A DNA stretch of 64,000 nt from Phyllostachys edulis (GCA_036346405.1 CM070554.1:40910204-40974203), one strand, 5' to 3'; shown: positions 45,587 through 59,240, counted from the first letter of the stretch. Made by a program: numbers and translations. The notes: a model not told the origin generated them from the letters alone.

Positions 45587-48500
45587 GTCAGTGTCAGCAT
45601 TTCGTCCTTAGTTTTCCAAAATTAGATCAACCTTTAGTTTACATAACTAGCAAATTCAGCTGGGTGGTAAGTGATAACATCTTCTGAGACAAAACAACCT
45701 AGTATGTTATATTCTTTTAATTTCATCAAAAAAAATTGTCATCTTACACTTTTCTAACCAGGACATTTATTTCTTTTTCAACCGACTTTGCAAGATAATT
45801 AAGGACTACAAAGAGAATGCAATGGAGATGGAGGAGCTAATGTATTAGTTTCTCCCTGGACAAAGCTTATGGATAGATTCTAAATATTTAGAAAAAAATT
45901 TGTGTCAATCCATAGGATCTTTTCCTGATGTATCTGCACCTTTTTTATATGGATGTTCGATTCAGTTGTGAACTCCACTTGCTGTAAATTCAAATATTTG
46001 TTGCTGCTATGAAGTGCATGCATGCTCTATAGTTTTCTTAGTTTGATGATTATGAGAATACAATGCTTCCATGTGACGACATGTGCTTAACTGTTTTCTA
46101 GTTCTTTTGGATGAGGTGGAATAATGTCTTCATATGATAATATATGTTTCCGTTTGTAGCAAAATGCACGAATCAAATTTGAAATAATCCAATTAAATTC
46201 ATAATAAAAAAGTTTATAGTAAGATGTCCAAAAAGACGCTTTTGTGTATCTAGAGACGTATATAACGTCTCTACAGAACGTGTATAAATTGTGCGCACAC
46301 GAATTGAATATATTTGTAAAAGCGTCTCTATGTTTGTTGGCATGCAAATTGGACGTGTCTATATCACTAAAGACGTTATGTAAGTGCATCGACTAAAACG
46401 TCTCTACATACATAGACATGAATTTTAACATCTCTATAAAGCGTCTTATATGCTGTACACATGTTTTACAAGCGTCTCTACGGTTCTTGATACGGTTCGT
46501 GGGGAGACGCTCCAAGGACGCTTTATAAAAACGACTCTATGGTCCTCTAAAGATGAAATAACACGTCTCTAGCCTATAGATTAGACGTCTATACATGGGT
46601 GTTGTGTTGTAGTGTAATTCAGATTTTGTCTTGATTACCTTCCCTTCTTTGTCTAACACTTCTCTGTTCAGACCTCAAACAACAGACAGCCTGAATTATT
46701 TCTGAACTAAAGTGCTACTAGCTAAATAATTATCAAACTTCAAATTGGTTAAAGCATTTGAGTGAGCTATGGGACAACCATAACACTTGTTAGCATTTGG
46801 TAACTGGTTTTGCAAATTGGATTTTCCTGACAAAACTCTTCTCTGTCTTTTTGGCTATCAAGGTTACTAAGTACTGACAAAATACCTGAACTTCTGAACT
46901 TAGCTAACATCATGATGTTTGAAACTCTGAATCCTTCATTAGTTGTTAATCCTAGTTACTAATCTTTAGACTAAGCACCTAATGGTCTGGCACACTGTCA
47001 TACTCATAGAGAAAAGAATTCACAGTCAACAGGGAAGGCCTGCTACAGGGGAAGGCTCGAGTGATTATGAAGCGGCAGTCGTCTCCGGCGGTTGGATGGC
47101 GGCTTGGAGCCGTGGATGGCAAAAATGGGACCCTGGAAGGGATGCGATCCCAAGGACGGTGGTGACTCAACCGAAGGTGGACTGTGGCGGCCGGGAGGCA
47201 GCAATAGGCGGCCAACTATAGGGGCGAGAAAGGGGTGATGGCGTAGGGTAGACTAGATGGCAAACTAGAGGGAGCATGGGCACTAGGGAGGTGGTAGGAA
47301 CTTACCGGTGTGCTCAGAGGGAGACGAGGTGGCCAGAGGTGGGCTGGCGGCGTCGACCACAGGCGGCGCGGGGTGACCAATGGTGCCAGTGACCTGGAGA
47401 GGAAGAGAGAGCGGGTGAGTGATGGGGTAGGGTATGGTGATGTCTTGTGATGCTCTCGGGGGGAAGGAATTGGCGGGAGCATCGCTAGAGGAGGCGCAGT
47501 GGCGAAATTGGAGGTGATAGCTGGAGTTGAAGAAGAGGATGATGCGCGAGGCTCCAGTGGGGTTAATCCCCAAATTGACCGAGGGGTTTTGCTCCTCGGG
47601 GTGGAGGGCACGCCGTGACATGGTCGGGGACGGCCGGGGCTCACCAGAGCGGCCGGAGAACTTGGAGACAGCTCGGTGGGTTTGGTGGCCAGCTCTAGAG
47701 CTTGGGTTTGTGGAGCTGAGATTGAGCCCAGGGGAGGGAATTGGTGCAGATAAAGGACGTCCAAGGGGCTTTAGGCTGCTAATTAAAGGGAGGAGGGCGG
47801 AGAGTCGTGAGGTGGGAGCTCGCAAGGGCGACGACGCTCTCTGGTCATGACGCACGGACAAGAGCGTTGTCGAGGGAACGGCGACTTGACCAGGCATGGG
47901 CGAGGGCGCACGAAACCACGGGCGGCAGGCAAAGACGGTGGGTGGGACGGTCCGAGACCGGGGGCAGAGCTGGGTGCACTGGCGAGTTTCATGGCATGGA
48001 GCGCTTCGGCGACGGACAACGCACGCTTGGCTTAGAGCTCACGCGCCGCGTGGAGGGGAAGATGACGATCTGACCAACGGGCCAGCTGTGTTAGCGAGTA
48101 GGGGTTAAAATGGTTCAGCCGGGCGGAATGGGTTTGGCTCAAGTCGGTCGGACCGAATGGGTGGGATGGGTCGGAGGAACAGTCAAGAGAGAAAAAGAAA
48201 TAGGTTTCCAAAAGAAAAGCTGAGATGGTTTAGGGATTATTTGACATAGTTGTTTAGTTCCAAAAATCATGAAATTTTTAGGGAAGGCTTAAGACCCAGA
48301 GAAGATCATTATATAATTTTTCCAAGGTTTTTCCTACATTATATTTTTCTCTATAATTACTTGAAGTTCCTACTTTTGTTGTTTAACTTTTAATTTAATA
48401 CTTTGTCTGGTTGTTTAAAAATAACAATTTAGTTCTTAAAATGGTGAAATTCTGTAGGTGGATTGATAAGATGTTCTAGAACCTAGGAAAAATATTTCTA

Positions 48501-49133
48501 GGCACTATTCACAAGTTTTGTTTGTATTTTGAATTCAGGTTCAAATTTGACATGCAAATAAACAAGGATCCAAATAATCTCAAAAAATTCCAGAAAAATC
48601 CAAACAAGCATATCAGAGCATAAAGAACTCAGCTAAAATATTCCCAGCTATGGGTGTTACTATATTTTCAATATAAAAGACAATTTGTATTTATGAGATA
48701 ATGAAAGTATATTTGCAAAATGAATTTTGAGAATTCTTTTAAAAACACCTCAAGCATTCTAGGAGCATATGAGGTTTTACTATTTGATAATTTGAATCCC
48801 AAAATAAATATTCTGATATTTGAAACCTTTTTAGTTTTACCCAAGTTCAATTTGAGCTTTTGAATTGGAGAAGGAGTATTGAATTACTATGTTTAAATTA
48901 TAGTATTCAAAATCCAAAAGGTTTTTGATATAAGGTTTACACTCCATTATAAACTAAGTTTTTCAAAATCTTAAGAAACTTTTTATTTTATTTTAGAAAT
49001 TTCATTTCTAGGGTTTGGAAGACCAGGTTGTGACCTAGTTGCTTAGCAACAAAAAGTTTTAAAAAGGTCCAAAATTTCACAAATGCACAGTAGATGCTTA
49101 GCTAATCCAGATTAGGGATTTTGGGCTGTTACA

Positions 49134-50377
49134 GTACATTACCTTGATGTCGTTGATCGGTAATTGGACATTGCCATGTTCAGAATTTGGTGTGGATGCG
49201 ATACTACTCCGATGTTGAGTAGGACTGGCTTCCAAAATAATGGGGGCTGCTTGCAACTGGTTGAGGAGTTGATTCATTTGATCCTGCAATGATGTTATCT
49301 GTCCTGGAAATTTTGCAGTAAGCTTCGCATTAATCTCCTCTATCAACCAATCCCCGCGCTCGGCCTTGGATCTCTTGCTACTCCTATACATGTCAGAGTC
49401 GTCTGTGAATCCCTGCCTGCATGGTACGTAAGCCCCAAGGCCTCACGTGCGACCCGGGTGCTCCTTGTTTCTCAAGGCCGTGGATAGTATATCCTTCTCC
49501 CTGACTGCTTTAAAGGAGCCTTGTCAAGATTCGATATTCAATGCTTGCTACAAGAGGCCATCATGTTATTTTAGACACTATGAAGTTATGGACTTATTAA
49601 CAACTAGGTAGTTCAACATATTTACCAGACTTTGGGACACTTCCTCGTCTGCCGGGTTTGTGAAAGAGATGCCGCCCGAAGATGTGGTTGATGCCCTCGC
49701 TCTTAACCAGTTTTGGGCACGCTCATCTGTGATCTCTGCAAATTTCGAGGGGGGGTGGCGTCTGACTGGGTTGTGTTCTCGTCCTACGTCACCCATTCCG
49801 GTAGTTTACCCACGTAACCAGCGGTGCCAAGTCTGTGGGGATGAGAGTTTTGTGTCTGGAGAGCCTTGTGCGCTGCACTTTGCTCCTAAAACTTGGTCGC
49901 CGTCTTCATCTGCATAAAGGTGTCCCATATATCCCGTGACAAGAATTTATACTTCGCGAAGGGCGTCCGATCCATGTTCACATACTTCGTGACAAGCGCG
50001 CTCTTGAAGGTCTTCCACACGTGAGGCATCGCGAGCAACGCCTACCGTCACACGTGTTCCTGGAGTTCTGGTGGGATCTCGAACGTGGTTTCAATTTCAG
50101 TCCACAGCTAGCCTCTCTATACGACCGTCAGAGACTTCCAACATGGTGTGGTGATGGGGACCCGTTCCCTTCCTAGTATCCTGTAGGTGGTCTGGAATAT
50201 TGCCGCTGCTTTCTTGGGACTCAGAGGGACCCTAGTGGTATTGACCTCCGTGATGGTCATTCGGCCTGCAGGCCATTTCAATATTCCTCTACCATCTCGC
50301 TTATGTACCACTTTCTTCAGAGATCTAAACGCATTCGGCGGCGTCAATGACGGCGGCGAAGACGGTGCGGATGCCAT
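49134..50377 (-). pseudogene. CACTA-1 second protein, N-terminal part
   Basis: On the minus strand: N-terminal stretch 50377-50117 (SPPSLTPPNAFRSLKKV, RGILKWPAGRMTITEV), then a decayed stretch, a block HRLGTAGYVGKLPEW (about 49840-49795) typical of Transposase_24 proteins, a FAEITDERAQNWLRARA block (49720-49680) and a coiled-coil-like region KFPGQITSLQDQMNQLLNQL (49310-49250). It continues beyond LTR J at 39462. Frameshifts lie between the blocks. It is homologous to 33178-31870 of CACTA-2. Confidence 0.65.
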
Positions 50378-51117
50378 CTCACTTACTTGCTATCTATATA
50401 AGTTACATACGCAATGAACTAAAATTTTAGAATTCAAAACGCTGAGAGTTTAAATAAAAAGGATTGCAAGTTGATATCCACAGGTGTTTTTGAAGATAAT
50501 TTCCCTTGGAAACATATGTTATACAGAAAAAATAGAAGTTACCCAACCAATGAACTAAAATTGCCTTGTAAACTGATTAAATATATAAACAAATAGAAGT
50601 TACACATTGAACTTAAATATAGAATACATAGTAAAGAAAATTGAAAACTAAAAAGGTACACATGTTAACATCTGCTAGTTATTTTAATATAGAATATAAC
50701 ACCTGAATATAATAACAGAGAAAAACATAATAATGCAAAATATAACATCTCAACTTATGCTTTCGGCCAACAGAAGATCATCAATGCAAAATGATTACAA
50801 AATTCAACACTTCCCAGGAGCCAACAAAATAGTAATAAACTCAAAGTAATTCTTCCAAGTCATCTAAAGAGAATAATATGCTTAACACATTCATCAAGAG
50901 AACATAAAAAATCAGCATAAAGATTAGATATAAGATGATGATGAGTGCTCTCAGAAGGCGAGTTGCAAAAGAATTAATCTTTCTCATCTCAGCCCTATAG
51001 ATTATACTCTTCACAAATTGAATAAGATAACAGGCTATCGAATTTGAGCTCTAAATAAACCTTGTCTAACTGACAAAAGAAACCTAATGCAAAGAGTTAA
51101 AGCTTTAACTTTCTGTC
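50378..51117. other. AT-rich upstream region of CACTA-1 second gene
   Basis: No coding region is seen. The segment corresponds to the promoter and leader area before the second gene, up to the insertion of LTR K. Confidence 0.45.
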
Positions 51118-53800
51118 TGTGAGATCCCAAGGTATTTCGCTCGTAATGATTAGCCATCTACTTGACTATTGCATCACAAACTAAATATCCCATGCCCCAG
51201 AGTAACATGTACCTCCCAGGAGCGGTACACGTACTCCTTCATAAAATATAGCATCCATTCCATACACAAGTTATTACATTACCAAGTCTTCAATTTTACA
51301 TCACAAAGACATACACATAATAAAGTTATTACAAAAGGGGGCTGACCGGCCAAAAGACAAGGAAAACAACTAAAGTAGCAGCGGAAACAAAAGCTATAAC
51401 ATGGCGATAAACAGAAGCCAACCGGTTTGCCCTTACCCACAAGGCAACCGACCGGGCCGCCAGCTAGTCGGCCTGCACGAAGTCGGTCTCACAATAGTTA
51501 ACCCCTTGGAGGTCAAGCTCCTCTACAACAATTAAGCAATGCAGTTGAGTACAAAAATGTACTCGCAAGACTTACAGATAACAAGCCTATACATAGCTAC
51601 ATGCAAGCTGAAACAAAGGAGAAGGCTATAGAGCGCATTTTCAGCACAAAGCAATATTTCATTTGCAATAGTGTAATAGATTGAAGGCAATTTTCACAAA
51701 TCAGTTTTTATTTGTTTAAATAACAGCGAGACAAAATTTATAAACGTAATTAGCATCCTGGAGGTGATTTCCCAACAGCCACCACAACATAGCATGAATT
51801 ACCCATTTGTACCACCTTAATTCAAGTTTTATCAAAAATGTTGTAGTCTAATTCTTGCAGAAATAACCAAGTGTGTACATAACCTAGGATGAGGCTATTC
51901 GAATAGATTAAACCTTGTAGGGGTGTACAACTTTACCCACATGTCAGACCGCCTTTTCGCCAAGCTATAGAGCACACTTCCTTAGGTATGCCGGTAAGGC
52001 TAAGTCCTACGAGACGTTTTCTAATGGAATGAATTAATTAAGAGTCGCACATATGGGGGTTAACCCTCCGTGAACCACCCATCCCGGGCTCCCACGGAGG
52101 ACCCATACGTTGTGCCGGATACATCGACCCAGCCTCAGCAACTGCCGATGCTCCTCGGGCAAGGGAACCTAAATCTGGAACCCACCCCGCACATTCCCAT
52201 CAACAACAGAATAACAGAACATTTTTCTCCTAACATCTACCACCAGTGACTCATTAATTAACACACCCCAAAGTACTGAGTCAAGAGGGTTCCCATATGC
52301 CCTCATGTGGTTGCACGCAAAAATGCTTGGATCAATGGCACAAGTAATTCGGTCCTTGTTGACTCGGGCACCAAGCACACACCCAAAAGCACACCATCCA
52401 ACCAATGTGCTCAAGTCTAAAATATTTTATTTTCACTTTTAGTTTCTCAAATACAATACATACATGGGTACCCTGACTCTAGTAATTTAAGTGATGATAT
52501 AATGACCATCGCCGAAGCGATGATCCCCATTCTACTGTTCTAAGCATTTCTAAGCGATATCAACTTGTATAATAAATATAAAGTGACTAGAGCCCATCCA
52601 TCAGGCTCTAAATCACAGCGGATATAAAACTAGGCTCAGTAGTAAAGGATTGATGTTTACCTACAGTTCAAGTAACTAATAAGGTAAACTATCGTGACTG
52701 CGAAAATACTTGCCAACATATCATGCATACATACAGTTGAAACTTTGAAATATTAACATGCAAAAATAATAGGATCAACGTGCATCAAAGGAAAAACTGA
52801 TTGCCTTGATGGAGATAACCTTCTTGCTGTAGAGGATCACTCTCGTACTCAATGAATTCGTCGGAACCTATCGAAAGATTCGACAAGAAACAATAAGAAC
52901 CAATAACACCGAAAATACTCAAAAATTCAAAATCATCCAAAAATCATGAAATTTACACATAAGGTGGAGCATGATTTTAAATGAATTTACAAACAAAAAT
53001 CAATTGATTTGGAGTTTGTATGAGGAAGTTATAGCAGTTTGAAAATCAGATTTGAAGAAAATCCAAAGAAATTGCTATCTGTTACTGTTCATCCAAATTA
53101 AATGTTTTGGTGAAAATTTCTAGAGAGGTGGTGAACATGAACATTTTATGGTAGACAGAGCACCAGATGAGATGAACAATGAAATTTGATTCACCTCATT
53201 TGGAGCTAAAATTAATTTCTTATGATTTTTCAAAGTCATGAAAGTAGTACACAAATCATAAGTAAAATAAGATTTTTAGAGGTAGTAACATACTCAAAAC
53301 CTATTCTACAATCCAACAAAATTGATTTCACTCCATTTGGATTTACAGAGAAATACTTATGCATTTTTCAAGTTAATTCCATTTTTAGTGCAAAATAAAT
53401 CTAAACCGAAAGTTATTTTATTAACAAACATTTCTGGAACAGTAACAAGCCTCAAAAACCATACCAAAATAAAGTAAACTAAAAATTTAACCCAACAAAA
53501 TTTGTTTCATCTAAAAAGGAGTTAAAATGAAATACTTATGAAATTTTGAAGCTTAACACAATTAACAGTACATAAATAAAGCTTTTCAGAAATTCTAAAA
53601 GAGTTAAATACTTTTTATACTCGCAGTCAGCTAGCCGAAGCAATCGATAGGTGGGACTAGTCTCGGCTGAAGGCAATGTCGAAGGCGCATTTTAAGAAGA
53701 TGTCTTCGGTTTACTAAAACGTAAACACGTTCTAAACATATGATAAATACGTTTTCCTTACAGGCAAACGTACTTCCGAACAAAACACAACCACTTAACT

Positions 53801-56391
53801 TGTAACACCCCAGTCCTACAAGGGCTGGAATGCTACTAAACTAACATGTTAACAAAGCTAAAACAGACGATAAAATTCTAAATTTTGGCAGAACTTCCCC
53901 TGTATAGTTAGCTATACCGAGATTCCAACAATCATTAATATCAAGACAATAGTGAAATCAACAAATATCGTAATCATCGCGAAGTATAATCGATCTCAAG
54001 CAACTAAATCAAAGGATGAACTAAGTTCACGCATAGTTCTTAACCAATCTTAATGGGGAAGAATTATCAGCCACAACCAACATTTATTATTACAGTTCAT
54101 CAATAATGAATGATTAAATTGAACTAAAATAAAACTCGGACTTGATTAAGGTGAAGTGAAAAGGTAGTGTGTGTCTATTCCTCCCCATGGAGCCAACCTC
54201 AAAGATCACCTAAAAAACAACAAACAAAGCAAGAGTGAGTCCGAGACTCGGCAAGTACAAGAAATGAATAATACATAACAACCATGATCATGTGAACATC
54301 ATTAAAGTGTATGAAATAAGCACGTAATCTAACACTTGAATGAATGGAATGAATGATGTGGATGAAATGAAGGACTACACACATGCATATACGGTATTGT
54401 TGGTGACACACCCGCCGGTGTTCACCTAAGCCCGATTTAACAAAATGCGGGGACCCAAGCCCTGCACGAAGAACGTTTTCAGACGGGTGTCCCAAACCGC
54501 CCACATTGGAATGGTGGGTCTTACGTGCCCATACCGAATTGATGGGTCTTATTTATTGATCCACTCCGTGGATTGAAACATGTATTATGGATGCATGGTA
54601 TGACATATGAACATTGAAAATACATGCTCTCTATTCATGGAGGTAGCACAAATGGATTGAACACGAACAATTAAATATTAACGTGGCTCTTAGAAATACA
54701 AAATCAGCAACATGCATTCAACATTTCATGATTATAGGAACATTGAGGTACTTGCCCATGTTAGAATGATGGGATTTCACTACCCACTCCAAAGGTGAAA
54801 CATGACCGAACGAACGAAAGGATACATTGAACTAAACATATCATCGAAGAAACATGGTATATCAATCATGAAGGAAACAAGTAATACCGAATTACCCAAT
54901 GCTTATTAATAAACCAAGTCGAACAAAAAGGCAAGCAAGACAAATCAAATGTACTTGCCTCAACCATGAGACGGAAGACAACGATGGAACACTCTAGCCC
55001 GTTGTTCACCACCACCGCAACCGTGAATAACTAAGTATACCACACAAAAGTGTACAAAGAATGCAAATAAACAGAAGAGAACAAGCGTCCCTAAACGCAA
55101 TCCCAACAATTAATCAAAACTCTCTCAAATTCTCAAATTCTTAACTTTTGAGTCAAAACTCAAAAATCCATGAATCCAATTTTCCTAGAACCTACACAAG
55201 CCTAGCTACAACTTCTCAGGTGACCAAAATATCAAACTAGTTCATCTAAGTCTTTTTTTTAATCCCGAAAACCGATCTGCCATCTCCGGTACTACTAACT
55301 TGTGAATTTCATAACTTTTGTTTGGCTCAACCAAACACATTGTTCTAATACTCTATGGAAACTACAGGAAACCAACTATCTCAATAAAATTATCTCAAAT
55401 ATTTCTATTGTGCAACAAATGTTGTAAATAGTCAAGTAAAACTCTTCTATCCACAACAGAGAGGCAGATTACAGCCTGAGCTTCTAAAATTCATAAATTT
55501 TTATCTATAAATCCAAAAATTATGAAATTTACCTTTATGGAATCATAATGAAAATACCTACAACTCTCAAGGAGATCAACTGATCCAATTTGGCCGTCTC
55601 CCATATCAAATTTACAGATCTATGTTCGCTGCACAAGTCCTGAGACTGATTTAGCACTCTGTCTTGCGAAATTCATAACTAATTAACCGTTTATCCAAAA
55701 ATTATGAATTATAACTTTCTGGGAAGATAACGAAAATTCCCATCTATCTCCAGGAGACACTAATCCCTGAATCTGCTCGGATCTAACCCAAAACCGCACG
55801 TCAACAGGAAGACAGATTCAACCGATCTACTACAGAAATCTCAGAACATCTATTGAATACGAATCGTACACGAATTATCTATCAAAACTAATTGGGATCA
55901 CGAATTTACCCACAAGAACGACGCGAGATACCGCTGAAACCTTCGCGAAGATCACCCCCACCTTCTTCTTCTTCCTCTCCTCTCTTCTTCCCTCTCCTCT
56001 CTTCTTCCCTCTCCTTCCTCTTCCTTATGGCCGGCAACAATGGAGAAGCACCGGAGGGGAGGGGTGTGCTACAGTAGTGCCGTGCTACAGTGGCAGCGCG
56101 CTACAATACCATGCTACAGTAAAAGTGCCTAGGGTTTGCCCCCTTCTTAAACCAACTTCCCACTTGGGCCAAACAACGTGGGCCGAAGGCCCAAGATTAT
56201 TTCTCCTCTAAAAATCTGATTTCTCTTTTTAATTCCTGTTAAATATCTTTCTCATTTCAATTAATTCTCTAATGTTAAACAGATATTACATAACATATTG
56301 TTGGATACTTTCTTTGTTAGGAGAAATTCGAAATTGAATAAATTCCCTCTCCCGAATAATATTCTCTCTATTTGATATTCGGGGTATTACA
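53801..56391 (-). mobile_element. Gypsy-type solo LTR N inside LTR K
   Basis: The 2591-bp LTR reads TGTAACACCCC...GGGGTATTACA with perfect TAACT duplication (53796-53800 and 56392-56396). It is homologous to M and to the LTR of B, with shared order of blocks, including 'gagtccgagactcggcaag' at 54236 and the hairpin ladder. A CT-rich stretch at 55950-56020 corresponds to that of M at 9480-9560. Confidence 0.9.
54402..54546. repeat. Hairpin ladder in LTR N
   Basis: Stems: GGTGA(c)ACACC/GGTGTTCACC (54402-54426, one bulged C), TGCGGGG/CCCTGCA (54446-54466, one G-T pair), CCCAC/GTGGG with loop ATTGGAATG (54500-54518) and CCCAT/ATGGG (54528-54546). A further CCCAT/ATGGG lies at 54755-54773. They occupy the same places as in the LTR of B, with paired substitutions. 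Confidence 0.8.
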
Positions 56392-58225
56392 TAACTGGCC
56401 ATGTGGCCCCACATGTCAAAGGCTCATTAGAGCTCTAATCTGATAGCTAATAAATGCCTATCATTACTTAACCCTAATGACCCTGATTAATGCCTAATCA
56501 TTATTCTTTAGTGACTACCCGAAGCTGCTACGCAGAGCGCTCGTGGCTGCGGGATTGCCCGGCGTCTCACCGGTGAACTAGAGCATGGCGGCACGGCTAG
56601 GTGGTCAAAATGGAAAGCCACTACCCAGGTGAACCTGCCGGTACCGGCGATGAGGTCTCTGGTGATCGGAGGCGGTGGCGCGAGGGAGAATGGTGGCGGA
56701 GGCTTTTGGCCAATAGTGGCAATGACAAAACCGGCAACGCTTTCGACCAGTTAGTGTGCGCACGAGTCACTACGTGGTGTTAGGGACTCACCGCGATGAC
56801 CTGGAGCTAAGGATAACGCCAGAGACATGCCGGCGGTGGAGGACACCGGCGACGACAAGGGTGCTACCGTGGAGAAGACAACCTGACCAAAAAGAAGGAA
56901 AAAGGATGGTCGGGGTAGCACATGTGAGGTCCCTAGATGGTGTGGAAGAGAGCAATTGTGAATCGGAGCTACTTACCGGAGATGAGGAAGAAAAGACTGC
57001 TCACAGCCGGAAATGAGGAAAACTGAAATTCAACGAAATCTGTGTACGAAAAACAAAATTGTGTTAGCGGAAAAGATGATGGCAATCAAGGACACAAAGT
57101 GACACGATTATATTTGCAAATGAACCACTGAAGCTCCGGTGGCGATGAAGGGTGCCTCGGCCAAGCTCTAGAGCTCGAGCTCCCGATTGCGGTTGGCTCG
57201 GTGGAGGAGAATTGGAGGCAGGGAATGGTGGGAGGTGTGGAGCCAAAGCTTAGGTTTGCAAAAAGAGACAGAGGAGAGGGCTACAATGGCTTTTTTGACC
57301 GGAGGTGGTGAAGAGTGCTAGGAGCAACCGGCGGAGATGAGCTCGGTCCATGGATGAGTCGAGGTGACCGCGAGTCGATGGGGGCAGGTGAGGCCACAGA
57401 AGTATGGGTGAAACCACTAGTGAGCATCAAATACCAGGGGCAGAGCTGTTGGGGTGACACCGCATGCGTAGGAGGGCCATGGCGTGTGCTCAGCACTAGC
57501 GAGGGTGCACCCGGGACGTGGAGAAGAAGACCTGTTTGCGGGGCCGACAGGTGGACGGTCTGATCGGACTAAGCGAAAATCGGACTGCTGGATTTGATCA
57601 CGAGATCGGAAAGTCCGATCAGACTTGGGCGGAGATGGATGGTCCGATCATATTTGGATGGTGGATCTGTTTGAACTAGGTCGGGTGGTCCAAACATCCT
57701 CCAGTTGGTTGGGTCGGACCAAGGGATTGGTTTTGACCTAAACCCAAAAAGTGAAAGCTGATTTTTGGAAAATAAAGCTGAGATGGTTTGGGAAGTTTTA
57801 GAGGTAGTAGTTTAACTCCAAATATTCTGAAATATTTATGGCAGGTTGCTAGATCTAAGAACAACCTTGTGTAAAATTTGCAGAGTTTTTCATGCATTTC
57901 ATATTTCTCAAGAAATATTTCAAGTCCATGTCCTAGGGTTTTGACCAAGAGCTTAACTAGTTTGACTAGCCCTTTATAAATAACAAATAAAATCTAAAAA
58001 TTATTAAATTTTTTAGAGGAGTCACTAAGAAGTTTTAGAACCTAGGAAAAATAATTCCAGAGGATGATCATAAGATTTGTTTTAGAAAGTTTCAAAGGGG
58101 TTATGCTTATAATCAATTGAAGCATTAGGTTTTTTGGAATCAACACATGATGCATCAAAAGTTTTAAATTAACCTCATTTTTATACATTTGAAATATAAA
58201 CCCAAGTTTGGGATGTTACACTGTC

Positions 58226-59035
58226 ACAGGATAACAAAAAAAAGAATACATCTTTCACTACAATCCAAAAGCTAGCAGATTATTAATGAACTCAACAGAA
58301 GACCATAAACAGATCATAGAATTCACTACTTCAATCTATAAGCCAATAAATTATTAATGAATTCAATAGGCAGCCAAAAATAGATCACAAAACTCACAGA
58401 ATTCAAAGACCTTTGGCCAAAAGAACCAGCAGCAACCAAACTATCCAAGTGATCAAGTTAAGCACATCAACGTAACAGAACCTCTAGAGAGTAATATGCT
58501 AGTAGCAAGAAGTTCTATTAGAGCTCAATCTAATCAAGTTATCATACCAATTTCAGTATAAGACCATCAAAATCACATAGCAGTATATCAAGCGCACATA
58601 ATTCACTTTGTTATATCTCACAATGTATGAATCAATTCAGAACAGCACATACATATATATAATCAAAGTGAACTGCAATTAAACAAAGTAATACTCACAG
58701 AGCTGGTGATATTCCAAACCATCGTGATGAACAAGACAAGGCTTGTTCTTCAGCGTGGAGGAGGTCGTGCGGCATGGAGGAGGAGGCCAAGCAGCATGGA
58801 GGAGAAGGCCGAGCGGCGTGGCTTCAGTGTGAAGCAGGAGGCCGAGCATCGTGGCTCTAGCGTGGAGGAGGAGGTCAAGTGCCGTGGCTCGGGGTAGAAG
58901 GCCATCGGGGAGGAGTCTTCGAGTGGCGGCGGCAGCGCTCGGGTAGGGAGGGGAACGGGCGAGAGTAAGGGCGCTAGGTAGGGGGAACAGGCGAGTGACG
59001 AGAATAAGGGCGCAAACACTAGTTGTTTCCTACTA
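58226..59035. other. CACTA-1 region between second gene and internal array
   Basis: The left half is AT-rich without genes; 58740-59000 is GAGG-rich with an imperfect repeat 'ggaggaggccgagc(a/g)' several times. No protein is supported. It parallels 33300-33892 in CACTA-2. Confidence 0.45.
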
Positions 59036-59216
59036 AAAAATGGATATCACAGACGACTCCACAATAGAACTATCTGTGGTATGGTCGCATATCATAGACA
59101 GTTCTATAATAGAATCGTGTGTGATATGCGACCATATCACAGATGGTTCTATTATGGAACCGTCTATGATTACTTATCACACACAGTTTGTTACACTAAA
59201 CCGCCTGTGATAGTTT
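59036..59216. repeat. CACTA-1 internal array of TCACAGACGGTT repeats
   Basis: Variants of TCACAGACGGTT in both orientations lie between the second gene and the 3' end of the transposase gene, as in CACTA-2 (33893-34200). Confidence 0.82.
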
Positions 59217-59240
59217 AGCTACAAAATATTCTGTTTTCCA

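Larger units (their letters stand above)
42107..46614 (+). mobile_element. CACTA-3, non-autonomous CACTA-like element carrying gene fragments
   Basis: The ends are CACTACAAC (42107) and GTTGTAGTG (ending 46614). Subterminal regions hold many copies of a motif like GCGTCTCTA or AGACGTTTT in both orientations (42123-42215 and 46230-46590). This is a different family from CACTA-1 and CACTA-2. No transposase is present. The interior holds a plant cystatin exon-like segment, an ascorbate peroxidase-like fragment and other unrecognised sequence. The flanks are TTA and TAA, not a direct 3-bp duplication; the inverted repeat in fact extends outward to AATTACACTACAAC. The strand given is that of the gene fragments. 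Confidence 0.8.
39463..49133 (-). mobile_element. Gypsy-type solo LTR J in CACTA-1, split by CACTA-3
   Basis: On the plus strand it starts TGTGACATCCTGGGG and ends GGGCTGTTACA, with perfect GTACA duplication (39458-39462 and 49134-49138). The net length without CACTA-3 is about 5.2 kb. It is homologous to K: left blocks such as 'ttagccatcnacttgact' (39494, 51150) and 'acaactttacccacatgtcagaccgcct' (40300, 51928) are shared. No primer site or coding domain is found; the GC-rich part at 46980-48110 has only random open frames. The minus orientation is inferred from the start TGTAACAGCCCAAAATCCC. Confidence 0.82.
51118..58220 (-). mobile_element. Gypsy-type solo LTR K in CACTA-1, split by LTR N
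   Basis: On the plus strand it starts TGTGAGATCCCAAGG and ends GGGATGTTACA, with perfect CTGTC duplication (51113-51117 and 58221-58225). The net length is about 4.5 kb. It is homologous to J and, near its TGTAACATCCCAAA start on the minus strand, to LTR I. No coding domain is recognised. Confidence 0.85.

Noticed and set aside
45770..45850. Third captured gene fragment (block CKIIKDYKENAMEMEELM)
   Set aside because: The reading is exon-like but I cannot match it to a family; it stays unassigned.
46979..48108. Frames up to 204 codons on both strands
   Set aside because: GC-rich segment of LTR J; proline and arginine rich, no domain, overlapping frames.
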